A stretch of DNA of 5,802 bases from CAYQPF01 sp964419225 (GCA_964419225.1 CAYQPF010000238.1:1-5802), one strand, 5' to 3'. Shown: positions 1 to 5,710, numbered from the stretch's first letter. The notes: a model not told the origin generated them from the sequence alone. Made by a program: numbers and translations.

Positions 1-472
1 AAATATCTTCAGAGCCGATCTGATGTACAGATTGAATACGATTGAAATAAATATACCTCCTTTACGCGAAAGAAAAGAAGATATCGCCCCTTTACTGGAG
101 CACTATGTAACAGAGATTTCCAAGGCACTGAACAAACCTAAGCCTAAATATTCAGATGATTTGCTCGAAGGATTGCAGAATTATGATTTTCCCGGGAATG
201 TGCGGGAATTGAGAAATATGGTGGAAAAGGCTTTAATCATGCTGAAAACAGACACCTTGACCATAGATTGTTTTGATCTGGGTAAGGAAGTAAAATCATC
301 AGCTGTGAAGTTAAATATGAGAAATGAAATAGTGAAGGTAGATGATATGGAGAAGCAAATGATCATTAATGCTCTCAAGGTGGCTAATGGAAATCAAACG
401 GAAGCTGCCAATTCTCTGGGGATGTCTTATTCAACCTTCAGAAGAAGAATAAAGGGACTGAATTTTGGTTAG
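1..472 (+). CDS. Sigma-54-dependent transcriptional activator, C-terminal part (5' end outside window)
   Basis: This is the C-terminal part of an NtrC-family enhancer-binding protein, which uses ATP hydrolysis to open sigma-54 RNA polymerase promoters. The reading frame is open to the window edge; its first full codon is at position 2 and it begins NIFRADLMYRLN, matching the family's FR-DLYYRLN motif, so the internal ATG at 23 is not the real start. PPLRERKEDI (about 56-85) and PGNVREL (191-211) are the conserved elements at the end of the AAA+ domain. A linker follows, then a Fis-type helix-turn-helix in the last 40 residues (NGNQTEAANSLGMSYSTFRRR). The Walker A, Walker B and GAFTGA motifs and any receiver domain would lie upstream. 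Whether this is a two-component response regulator or a one-component activator cannot be told. No intrinsic terminator is seen after the stop, and a repeat sequence begins at the stop codon itself. The family call is secure; the target genes are unknown. Confidence 0.95.
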   Translation, partial: NIFRADLMYRLNTIEINIPPLRERKEDIAPLLEHYVTEISKALNKPKPKYSDDLLEGLQNYDFPGNVRELRNMVEKALIMLKTDTLTIDCFDLGKEVKSSAVKLNMRNEIVKVDDMEKQMIINALKVANGNQTEAANSLGMSYSTFRRRIKGLNFG

Positions 473-500
473 GTGTCAGGTTTCAAGTACCAGGTGTCAG
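471..500. repeat. Short direct repeat abutting the activator stop codon
   Basis: The 9-mer AGGTGTCAG occurs at 471-479 and again at 492-500, separated by 12 bases. The first copy starts inside the TAG stop codon (470-472) of the sigma-54 activator, so the repetitive DNA begins exactly at the gene end. This could be chance or the scar of a repeat insertion. Confidence 0.6.
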
Positions 501-512
501 TGGGAAAGAGAA

Positions 513-541
513 GTGGGCAGTGTGCAGTAGGCAGTGGGCAG
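513..541. repeat. Heptamer tandem array (GTGGGCA type), 4 units
   Basis: Four consecutive 7-bp units are seen: GTGGGCA, GTGTGCA, GTAGGCA and GTGGGCA, followed by G. Two more perfect units lie at 640-653, and a diverged four-unit array lies at 5317-5344. Degenerate arrays of this kind are common between genes in some Bacteroidota-like and candidate-phylum genomes. No function is assigned here. Confidence 0.85.
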
Positions 542-557
542 AAAAACTCACCCCCGG

Positions 558-580
558 CCCCTCTCTTGAGAAGAGAGGGG
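558..580. repeat. Perfect 10-bp hairpin in dispersed repeat
   Basis: The arms CCCCTCTCTT (558-567) and AAGAGAGGGG (571-580) pair perfectly around a GAG loop. No T-run follows on either strand, so it does not look like an intrinsic terminator. It is preceded by ACTCACCCCCGGCC, which recurs at 5358-5371. Confidence 0.8.
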
Positions 581-588
581 AGTGAATC

Positions 589-636
589 GACAACCCATCC
601 CCGTCCCTTCCCTTTTAATAAGGGAATGGGGGAAGA
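589..636 (+). repeat. 48-bp direct repeat, copy A
   Basis: This copy matches 858-905. The first 28 bases (589-616) are identical to 858-885, and the remaining 20 differ at four positions by my alignment. It contains the imperfect hairpin arms CCCTTCCCTT and AAGGGAATGGG. The sequence is purine/pyrimidine-biased and encodes only low-complexity peptide in any frame. Confidence 0.9.
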
Positions 637-639
637 GAA

Positions 640-654
640 GTGGGCAGTGGGCAG
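640..654. repeat. Two-unit GTGGGCA array
   Basis: Two perfect GTGGGCA units (640-646 and 647-653) are followed by G. They are the same unit as in the 513-541 array. The pair directly follows repeat copy A. Confidence 0.7.
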
Positions 655-662
655 AATGAAAT

Positions 663-730
663 CCTGGGCTTTTCTGGAGATTGGGCAGCTTGCCCAATTA
701 AAAGCCAGGAGAACAGTTCCCAACTGTTCT
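663..730. repeat. Cluster of tight hairpins in intergenic DNA
   Basis: An outer stem pairs CCTGGGCTTTT (663-673) with AAAAGCCAGG (700-709), with one bulged G. Inside it, TTGGGCA (681-687) pairs perfectly with TGCCCAA (691-697). Immediately after, AGAACAGTT (710-718) pairs with AACTGTTCT (722-730) around a 3-nt loop. A short palindrome, CTCTGCAGAG, follows at 738-747. No gene or T-run accompanies them. This is either a structured dispersed repeat or, less likely, a small structured RNA. Confidence 0.7.
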
Positions 731-823
731 AACCGTTCTCTGCAGAGGCTGCCTTTAGACTGGTTCAAAGTTAAGTCCTTGCCCTTTTATAAGGTAAAGG
801 ATTTAGGATAGGGTTAAATACTA

Positions 824-854
824 GTTGAGAGTTGAAAGTTAAGAGTTGAGAGTT
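824..854. repeat. Heptamer tandem array (GTTGAGA type), 4.4 units
   Basis: The units are GTTGAGA (824-830), GTTGAAA (831-837), GTTAAGA (838-844) and GTTGAGA (845-851), then a partial GTT. The period equals that of the GTGGGCA array but the unit differs. The second copy of the 48-bp direct repeat begins only three bases later. Confidence 0.85.
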
Positions 855-857
855 ATT

Positions 858-905
858 GACAACCCATCCCCGTCCCTTCCCTTTTCATAAGAGAACGGGA
901 GAAGA
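858..905 (+). repeat. 48-bp direct repeat, copy B
   Basis: This is the second copy of the element at 589-636, in the same orientation, starting 269 bp downstream. Both copies lie close to a heptamer array: this one is preceded by it, while copy A is followed by one. The match ends around 905, after GGGAGAAGA. From 906 to 1061 I see AT-rich DNA with no recognisable element. Confidence 0.9.
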
Positions 906-1061
906 TCTTAGTCATTCTGGTTATTCAAACTGAATAGTCAGAGATTTCGAACACAATTACTCAATCAGGTAACATACTGAAAAACAAAAAAATACAAACA
1001 ATATTCCAGTGGTACTGATAATGCATAAACAACTATAGATTTAAATGAGTCAAGGTGGTTT

Positions 1062-1325
1062 ATGGTACATGATATCAGTAAAATTTCGGAGTACTCTCCG
1101 ATAATCCAGCATCTGAAAGGTGTAGGTAATATAATAGACCTGCCTAATGGAGAAAATGGAGTCATTTATCTTACTCTCACTTTAGCTCAGAAAAATATTT
1201 ATAACATCAGCTTGCATTATACAAAAGAAACAAGATATTATATTTGGGAATTAATGCAGGGAAAACAGACATCGCTTAAAAAATATTTAAAACAAAAAAA
1301 TAAGAAAAAATGGAGGACACAATGA
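1062..1325 (+). CDS. Possible small hypothetical protein, 87 residues
   Basis: I do not recognise this protein. It has no signal peptide, membrane segment or known motif. It is polar, rich in Ile, Asn, Lys and Tyr, and has a very basic lysine-rich tail that comes from an A-rich stretch just before the next gene. Codon use looks like real coding sequence (mixed AAT/AAC, GAA, ATT/ATC, few rare codons). A weak ribosome-binding site, AAGGTGG (1052-1058), lies only three bases before the ATG. The frame is open back to a stop at 1026-1028, so there is little room for an earlier start. Its TGA (1323-1325) overlaps the ATG (1322-1324) of the next gene as ATGA, an arrangement typical of translationally coupled genes. 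It could also be a remnant of a longer gene, or a chance frame over the leader of the downstream gene. Confidence 0.4.
   Translation: MVHDISKISEYSPIIQHLKGVGNIIDLPNGENGVIYLTLTLAQKNIYNISLHYTKETRYYIWELMQGKQTSLKKYLKQKNKKKWRTQ
1312..1316 (+). promoter_or_regulatory. Ribosome-binding site setting the start at 1322
   Basis: GGAGG lies five bases before ATG 1322. An in-frame ATG at 1310 would overlap this site and add only MEDT in front of a clear signal peptide, so 1322 is preferred. Confidence 0.85.
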
Positions 1326-2734
1326 AAAAGTATTTCTTTGTATTTATGGTCATGCTCTTTGCTATTACATTATATGGCGAGATTGGAGACATTACCTTTG
1401 GCAATTCCGTATCTATCGACAATGTAACTATGAACATGCACAGTTCAACCTGCAGACTTGATGCGACACATTTTGTCGTAGCGTATAATTTGAGTAATGG
1501 TCCAGACATAGGAAGAGGGAAAGCGTTTATTGCTACAGTCAATGGGACAGACATATCTTATGGTAGTACAGCAACATTTAATTTATCCGGTAATACCTAC
1601 AATAGCACCGCGTCCATTTCTCTGGTAGCTCTTGATGCGACACATATTGTGATAGTATATGCTGATGGATCAAACTCGGCTTATGGCAGTGCAGTTTTGG
1701 GAACCGTAAATGGTAGTGTGATAACTTTTAGCGATGAGTATGTTTTCACTGATAAAGATGCTCAATTTTTAACTGTGGCTGCACTTGATGCGAACCGCTT
1801 TGTGATTGCTTACAGATACCTCATTGGTGGTTCTGTCAGTTATGGCAGAGTGATAGTTGGAACAGCTTCCAATGGTACATTGTCCTTTGGAACTCCTGTG
1901 CAGTTCAGTCCTTCTTGTCCAACTTATGCCAAAGTTGTCAAAATTGATACCGACAAGATAGCAATTGCTAATATTGATTTTGCAGCGAACGGAGTAGTAA
2001 CAATCGGTAATGTCACAGGCAATGATATTACCTTGGGTACCAGTGTTTTGTTTAGTACACCTTCGACTGATTCATATCTGCAGGATCTGCGATTACTCAA
2101 GTTTGCTACGAATAAATTTGCTATTAGTTGTAATAATGGATCGATTATGTGGTTAACTGCAAAACTATTAATCTGTTCAGTAAGTGGAACTGTACCTACA
2201 TTCAGTCCCAAAACTACATTATATAGTTTTCCTAGGGACGTAACGGTATTAGCGGGTCTTGATGATTCGCATTTTGTGATTTCATATTCAGATGAACCAA
2301 ATGGGTATGGAATTTCACGCACCGTTACTGTAACTGATAATGCTTTTACAATAAATGCAGGGACAGGTTTTTTTAGTTCCAATTCTTATGGTCTATCATC
2401 AGACAATCTGGATGCAACACATTTTTATGTTTTCTTCACAGGAACTACAGGCACTATTGGCTTAGGTAAAATTGGTACAGTGGAAGTCCCGGTTACCAGT
2501 TTAGCAACACCTGATGTTACTATTTCAGTTGCGAGTAACACCTTAACCTTAACCTGGGATAAAATTCCGAATGCCCAATCTTATATTGTTCAGGGTTTGA
2601 ATACTCCTGAAGGTACTTTTGCACCGCTAACAAATACCGGTACAATAAATGTAGGGGCAAGCACAGTAACCTGGACAACTCCGGTTTCTAATGCAAAAAT
2701 GTTTTATCAGGTAAAAGCTTCATCACTTCCTTAA
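1322..2734 (+). CDS. Exported seven-repeat (propeller-like) protein with C-terminal Fn3-like domain
   Basis: This 470-residue protein begins with a signal peptide (residues 1-19, MKKYFFVFMVMLFAITLYG), so it is exported. The body holds seven copies of a repeat of about 50 residues. Each is centred on a motif like LDATHFVVAY and followed by a strand of the GxAxIGTVNGxxIxxG kind. The motifs start at residues 46, 104, 155, 208, 261, 313 and 363, a spacing of 50-58; the fourth and fifth are the most diverged. Seven beta-rich repeats of this length suggest a seven-bladed propeller. The last 78 or so residues (TPDVTISVASNTLTLTWDKIP to the end) look like an Fn3-like module ending in FYQVKASSLP, a style seen in secreted Cloacimonadota proteins. 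I see no enzyme motif, anchor or obvious sorting domain after it. A role in surface binding or adhesion is inference only. The start is set by GGAGG at 1312-1316. The gene ends just before a hairpin terminator. Confidence 0.92.
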   Translation: MKKYFFVFMVMLFAITLYGEIGDITFGNSVSIDNVTMNMHSSTCRLDATHFVVAYNLSNGPDIGRGKAFIATVNGTDISYGSTATFNLSGNTYNSTASISLVALDATHIVIVYADGSNSAYGSAVLGTVNGSVITFSDEYVFTDKDAQFLTVAALDANRFVIAYRYLIGGSVSYGRVIVGTASNGTLSFGTPVQFSPSCPTYAKVVKIDTDKIAIANIDFAANGVVTIGNVTGNDITLGTSVLFSTPSTDSYLQDLRLLKFATNKFAISCNNGSIMWLTAKLLICSVSGTVPTFSPKTTLYSFPRDVTVLAGLDDSHFVISYSDEPNGYGISRTVTVTDNAFTINAGTGFFSSNSYGLSSDNLDATHFYVFFTGTTGTIGLGKIGTVEVPVTSLATPDVTISVASNTLTLTWDKIPNAQSYIVQGLNTPEGTFAPLTNTGTINVGASTVTWTTPVSNAKMFYQVKASSLP

Positions 2735-2747
2735 ATAAAGAGAATAG

Positions 2748-2790
2748 AAAAAGAGTCCCTTTTCGTAGTGATAGGGGACTCTTTTTTTAG
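2748..2790. terminator. Bidirectional intrinsic terminator between convergent genes
   Basis: AAAGAGTCCC (2750-2759) pairs with GGGACTCTTT (2775-2784), with a T-run ending at 2788. On the opposite strand the same stem is followed by TTTTT from the A-run at 2748-2752. It lies between the stop of the plus-strand propeller-like gene (2734) and the stop of the minus-strand barrel gene (2798), so it can serve both. Confidence 0.9.
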
Positions 2791-2797
2791 GGTAGGG

Positions 2798-4918
2798 TTA
2801 GAAGACTTTATTGATCTTGAACCAGACAGACTGGGAAGTTTTTTGATTTTTGTAGATCAGGTTTTCGTAAGTGCTTGTTTCAAAGTCTAAGAGCTTATCC
2901 TCGGTGGTTTTAAAGCCCAGGTATAATGTTGTTGAGGGATTGAACAACCAGTGGATTGTACTGAAATAGCCGAGATGCTGGTTTTGCTCAAAATCCTCAT
3001 TATTGTTATATCTGACTCCCGAAACTATCTTGAGGGTGTTGGAAAAAGTTAATTCCATATCCAGATTAGTTATATCGTATTCATTATCTAAATGAATTCC
3101 ATATTCAGCTGGAATAGAAGGAAGATCCTTCCAGATAATATGATTGTTTCTAAAAATGTAGGAAATAACAGGTCCGACAAAACCATTTATCCCGCCATAA
3201 ATACTTTGATATGATTTAGTCTCTCCCAAACGCCTGTAAATCCCTTTACCAACTGTAGAACCAACATAACCGTTACAGATTAGCCAAACTGACCAGTTAA
3301 AATTATAGTCAGCATTGTACGTATTGAGAAGTTTGTTGTTAATTCTTTCTCTGCCTATGTTCACATTGGAAGCCATACCGTACTTTTGAAAGAAATCCGC
3401 ATTTGCCTGGAGTGAAACATTGTTAGCGAGTAGTTTGAAATCTTTATTCCGTTCATGATCTTCACTGGCATAAAGTCCAATATGGAAAGTTCTTAAAGAT
3501 TTGCCGGAAAAAGCCTGATCAAAGTCTATGGCTGTTTGCAATCCTGTTAAATTGATATCAGATTGAGCTCCCATAGCTGCGTAATAGTATTTGGAAATAT
3601 CTTTCAGCGTTGCTGCCAGAGCAATTTGATCAAACCTTTTTACGACATTTATTTCTGCATTAGTACCCTGTTTTTGAGAGGCAGAAATGCTTGACACATC
3701 GTTATAAGTATAAGTCAAACGGGAAAGAATGTTGAATGACTGAGATATATCCCAGTTGGGAGACCAATATAAAACATGATTATAGTTTTTCCCTTTATCA
3801 TCGAATCTGTTTAAATAAGTAAACTGGTTCGAGATGTTCCTGAAGTAGTTTTTGTAAGCAACAATATTGTAATAATCATCAGGATTTGCAACCGTACTGT
3901 TAGGATTCAGAGTTTTCTTGTCTTTGGCACTTAAAAATCCAAAGCTCCAGTTTGAACCGCTTGAGGTTATCTTGGCAGCATACTGAGGCTGCATAATATT
4001 ACGGGAGTAGAATTGAGAGCTTGTAACTCCAAAGGCATTAAGATCTTCTGTAAAAAAGATTCTGTTCTCAGTTAACCGAGGTGCATACTTATCGTTACGG
4101 GAATCTCTTTCTTCATCAACAGGAGTTTCTGTGAAATCCGGATTAAATGATAACTTGCAGGAAGTGTTCTTGGAAGGACGATAAACAATATTAAGACCCC
4201 CGTTTTTGAGTTGAAGAGTTTGTTTATCATTTTTTATGTCGTAAGAATGGTAAAAATAGGGAATGACAGTATAGTTTTTGGGTGGATCTATACTTTCTTT
4301 GATTTCCAGAACCTCAAAAGAATCATAGTATTGCCGTACAGTTCTGCCGGTAATTGGTGTATAGGGATAACTGAAAATTGTGTTAGAAGCATCAATTTGA
4401 CGGGCAGTGCTGAAGGACCACCGGTAAGGAGGATTCCCTTCGTAGCGGAGATCTTTGAAGGGTATGATCATCGTGACCTTCCATTCTTTATCAGTGTATT
4501 CTGATTTACAGTCGTACAAACTGTTCCAGGCTTTATCCACACCCAGATTTTCATTACGGACAGCATCATGGCTTGTACCTCTTGGAAATGCCGAAAAATA
4601 GTAAGCAAAGTCTTCATTCGTGATAGTTTTGATCTGTAGTCTGATATAATCACATTGCTGGTTATCGTCTCTTGTGGCATAAGCACCCGGATAGAAGCGT
4701 GAATCAATTTCCATTTCCCAATATGCATAGAGGTTTTTGCCGTCATGCCAGAACCAGGTATCTGTTTTTTGATGGATGGGCAATTTGTCGGGAGGACTGA
4801 TCCTGTCCATACCCGAGATGTGGTTAGTGTCTGTTTTGATTGGATCAATCGAGAAAGGTACCTGAATTGCCAACAGGCAAAGAGGTATAAAGAAAATAAG
4901 GAACAATAGCCTTTTCAT
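2798..4918 (-). CDS. DUF5916-family outer-membrane protein with N-terminal CBM9-like domain
   Basis: This protein has 706 residues. A signal peptide (MKRLLFLIFFIPLCLLAIQ) comes first. Residues of about 22-200 resemble the CBM9-like (DOMON-fold) domain: a GKNLYAYWEMEID segment near residue 65, WKVTMIIPFKDLRY at about 146-159 and PPYRWSFSTAR at about 163-173, matching the family's W-x-x-E-x-x-IPF-x-x-LR and W-x-x-x-x-x-R patterns. The remainder is a DUF5916-type beta-barrel region. It has the NPDF signature at 259-262 and ENRIFFTED at 284-292, which corresponds to the usual E-K-R-x-F-F-x-E. The chain ends in ...INKVF; a terminal Phe is typical of outer-membrane barrels. The length fits the family. 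The function of DUF5916 proteins is not established; glycan or metal-linked surface roles are guesses. The start at 4918 is chosen because AAGGAG (4924-4929) lies five bases upstream and the signal peptide begins there. A TTG 43 codons earlier is rejected. Confidence 0.93.
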   Translation of the reverse strand: MKRLLFLIFFIPLCLLAIQVPFSIDPIKTDTNHISGMDRISPPDKLPIHQKTDTWFWHDGKNLYAYWEMEIDSRFYPGAYATRDDNQQCDYIRLQIKTITNEDFAYYFSAFPRGTSHDAVRNENLGVDKAWNSLYDCKSEYTDKEWKVTMIIPFKDLRYEGNPPYRWSFSTARQIDASNTIFSYPYTPITGRTVRQYYDSFEVLEIKESIDPPKNYTVIPYFYHSYDIKNDKQTLQLKNGGLNIVYRPSKNTSCKLSFNPDFTETPVDEERDSRNDKYAPRLTENRIFFTEDLNAFGVTSSQFYSRNIMQPQYAAKITSSGSNWSFGFLSAKDKKTLNPNSTVANPDDYYNIVAYKNYFRNISNQFTYLNRFDDKGKNYNHVLYWSPNWDISQSFNILSRLTYTYNDVSSISASQKQGTNAEINVVKRFDQIALAATLKDISKYYYAAMGAQSDINLTGLQTAIDFDQAFSGKSLRTFHIGLYASEDHERNKDFKLLANNVSLQANADFFQKYGMASNVNIGRERINNKLLNTYNADYNFNWSVWLICNGYVGSTVGKGIYRRLGETKSYQSIYGGINGFVGPVISYIFRNNHIIWKDLPSIPAEYGIHLDNEYDITNLDMELTFSNTLKIVSGVRYNNNEDFEQNQHLGYFSTIHWLFNPSTTLYLGFKTTEDKLLDFETSTYENLIYKNQKTSQSVWFKINKVF

Positions 4919-4923
4919 GATAA

Positions 4924-4929
4924 CTCCTT
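4924..4929 (-). promoter_or_regulatory. Ribosome-binding site for the DUF5916 gene
   Basis: Read on the minus strand, AAGGAG lies five bases upstream of ATG 4918. It decides the start against the longer frame that begins with TTG at 5047. Confidence 0.85.
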
Positions 4930-5019
4930 TAACCCAAATTATGTCTAAACCGGGTTTTAACACATAGATTTCCTCACTACCAGAGCGAAGATCCCCATCT
5001 TTTCTCTGTACTTCAAAGC

Positions 5020-5047
5020 AATAAAAAATAGCAGATAAACTTGTCAA
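5020..5047 (-). promoter_or_regulatory. Possible sigma-70-type promoter for the DUF5916 gene
   Basis: On the minus strand a perfect TTGACA (5047-5042) is followed after 16 bases by TTTATT (5025-5020), which matches the -10 consensus at four of six positions. It would give a leader of roughly 95 bases. The -10 is weak and the promoter rules of this organism are unknown, so this is tentative. Confidence 0.25.
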
Positions 5048-5118
5048 TATAATTATTTGTATCTCAAAGTAAAATGTGTGTAAGAGTATAAATGGAGGTA
5101 TTTAAATTGCTCAAACTG

Positions 5119-5163
5119 ATGGACTAGATGGACATGATGGACTTTATGGACAAGATGGACTTT
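5119..5163 (+). repeat. 9-bp tandem array, ATGGACNNN x 5
   Basis: Five units each start with an invariant ATGGAC followed by three variable bases: TAG, ATG, TTT, AAG and TTT. In one frame this reads DGLDGHDGLYGQDGL, but that frame has only an ATT start and no supported gene. A GGAGGT at 5094-5099 lies upstream, but the ATG and TTG frames near it stop within about a dozen codons. Confidence 0.85.
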
Positions 5164-5198
5164 TTGAGCAAAACCGGTATAATTTTAAGGCCATTCAG

Positions 5199-5226
5199 GT
5201 AGAGACAGGGCATGCCCTGTCTCTAC
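5199..5226. repeat. Perfect 28-bp palindrome (GTAGAGAC...GTCTCTAC)
   Basis: The two 14-base arms, GTAGAGACAGGGCA and TGCCCTGTCTCTAC, are exact reverse complements with no spacer. Palindromes with GTAGAGAC ends are widely dispersed between genes in several bacterial phyla, including cyanobacteria. There is no T-run, so it is not a clear terminator. Weak extra pairing (AAACCG at 5171-5176 with CGGTTT at 5231-5236) flanks it. Confidence 0.9.
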
Positions 5227-5316
5227 GGTACGGTTTTTGTAATACTGGTAGCTCCCTCAGTTAATTGTTGAAGATGGGAGAATTGTTAAAACCCGCAGGC
5301 AAGTATTAGGAAGAGA

Positions 5317-5371
5317 GTAGGCAGTATGCAGTCGGCAGGGGGCAGTGAGAGAAAATAACTCACCCCCGGCC
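5317..5371 (+). repeat. Second heptamer array plus CCCCCGGCC motif
   Basis: The units are GTAGGCA, GTATGCA, GTCGGCA and GGGGGCA (5317-5344). A short A-rich spacer follows, then AACTCACCCCCGGCC (5357-5371), identical to 545-559. The same order and orientation occurs at 513-559. Here the match stops after GGCC, where the left copy goes on into the 558-580 hairpin. Confidence 0.85.
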
Positions 5372-5532
5372 AAGATCCACTTGAGATTTGGCTTTATATT
5401 CCTGACTCATGACATACTCACATCCAACTCCTTCCTTGGTGTTCATCCTGAAAAACCTTGAAATTCTCATTGGACAACTTTGATTTAATTCGAGTGATAA
5501 ATCTGATTCTCTCATCTTAAACATCTAATTGG

Positions 5533-5710
5533 CAGTTCGGGTTAAAGTCCAATGTCGTTGACTTAAGCTTTTCCGTCCCAAATTCCCCTCCATTTCGGAG
5601 GGGTGGCAGCTTGCTGACGGGGTGGTTAAAAAAATCAGTTCCTTATTTTTATTTTAAGTCAACGACTTTGGGTTAAAGTCCGGAAGAGAAGAATATTTTA
5701 ACCCGAACTG
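5533..5710. repeat. Outer inverted repeat of a nested MITE-like structure
   Basis: The terminal arms CAGTTCGGGTTAAA (5533-5546) and TTTAACCCGAACTG (5697-5710) are perfect 14-bp reverse complements. They enclose a second inverted repeat at 5549-5671. A direct repeat, GGGTTAAAGTCC, is present at 5539-5550 and 5670-5681. No transposase is encoded in the 178 bp. Confidence 0.75.
5549..5671. mobile_element. MITE-like 123-bp element with 18-bp inverted ends
   Basis: The ends 5549-5566 and 5654-5671 are reverse complements with one mismatch in 18; the 13 innermost bases, GTCGTTGACTTAA, match perfectly. The interior contains a CCCCTCC...GGAGGGG hairpin (5585-5591 with 5597-5603), then GTGGCAGC and CTGACGGGGTGG. 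This resembles a repeat commonly scattered between genes of Bacteroidota-like genomes. It is too short to code for a transposase, so any mobility would need one in trans. Mobility is inferred from the structure only. Confidence 0.5.

Larger units (their letters stand above)
473..1061. other. Gene-poor, repeat-rich intergenic stretch
   Basis: This 589-bp gap holds the two types of heptamer array, both copies of the 48-bp direct repeat, and the hairpin cluster. The open frames across it (for example 473-811 plus and 768-469 minus) translate the repeats themselves into low-complexity Pro/Arg/Gly-rich peptide and are not genes. Positions 906-1061 are plain AT-rich DNA, in which I find no confident promoter for the downstream genes. 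Confidence 0.7.

Noticed and set aside
558..580. Hairpin as a terminator for the sigma-54 activator gene
   Set aside because: No T-run follows on either strand and it lies 86 bases after the stop within dispersed repeat sequence.
513..654. CRISPR-like array
   Set aside because: The units are 7 bp with no spacers and no cas genes are present.
473..811. Open frame of 112 codons on the plus strand and an overlapping 99-codon frame on the minus strand (768-469)
   Set aside because: Both run through heptamers, the 48-bp repeat and hairpins and encode low-complexity peptide; neither has a ribosome-binding site or recognisable domain.
1924..2382. Minus-strand open frame of 152 codons inside the propeller-like gene
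   Set aside because: It is the antisense shadow of a repeat-containing coding region whose plus-strand protein has a signal peptide and conserved repeats.
4919..5047. N-terminal extension of the DUF5916 protein from TTG at 5047
   Set aside because: It would bury the signal peptide, the strong ribosome-binding site is at 4924-4929, and the TTG itself is part of a TTGACA box.
5106..5264. Frame reading DGLDGHDGLYGQDGL through the nonamer array, preceded by GGAGGT at 5094-5099
   Set aside because: Its only possible start is ATT and it runs through the 28-bp palindrome; ATG and TTG frames near the site end within about a dozen codons.
5360..5524. Minus-strand frame of 54 codons starting MFKMRESDLS
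   Set aside because: It has no ribosome-binding site, ends inside the CCCCCGGCC repeat and has no recognised similarity; it could be a gene remnant, but this cannot be supported.
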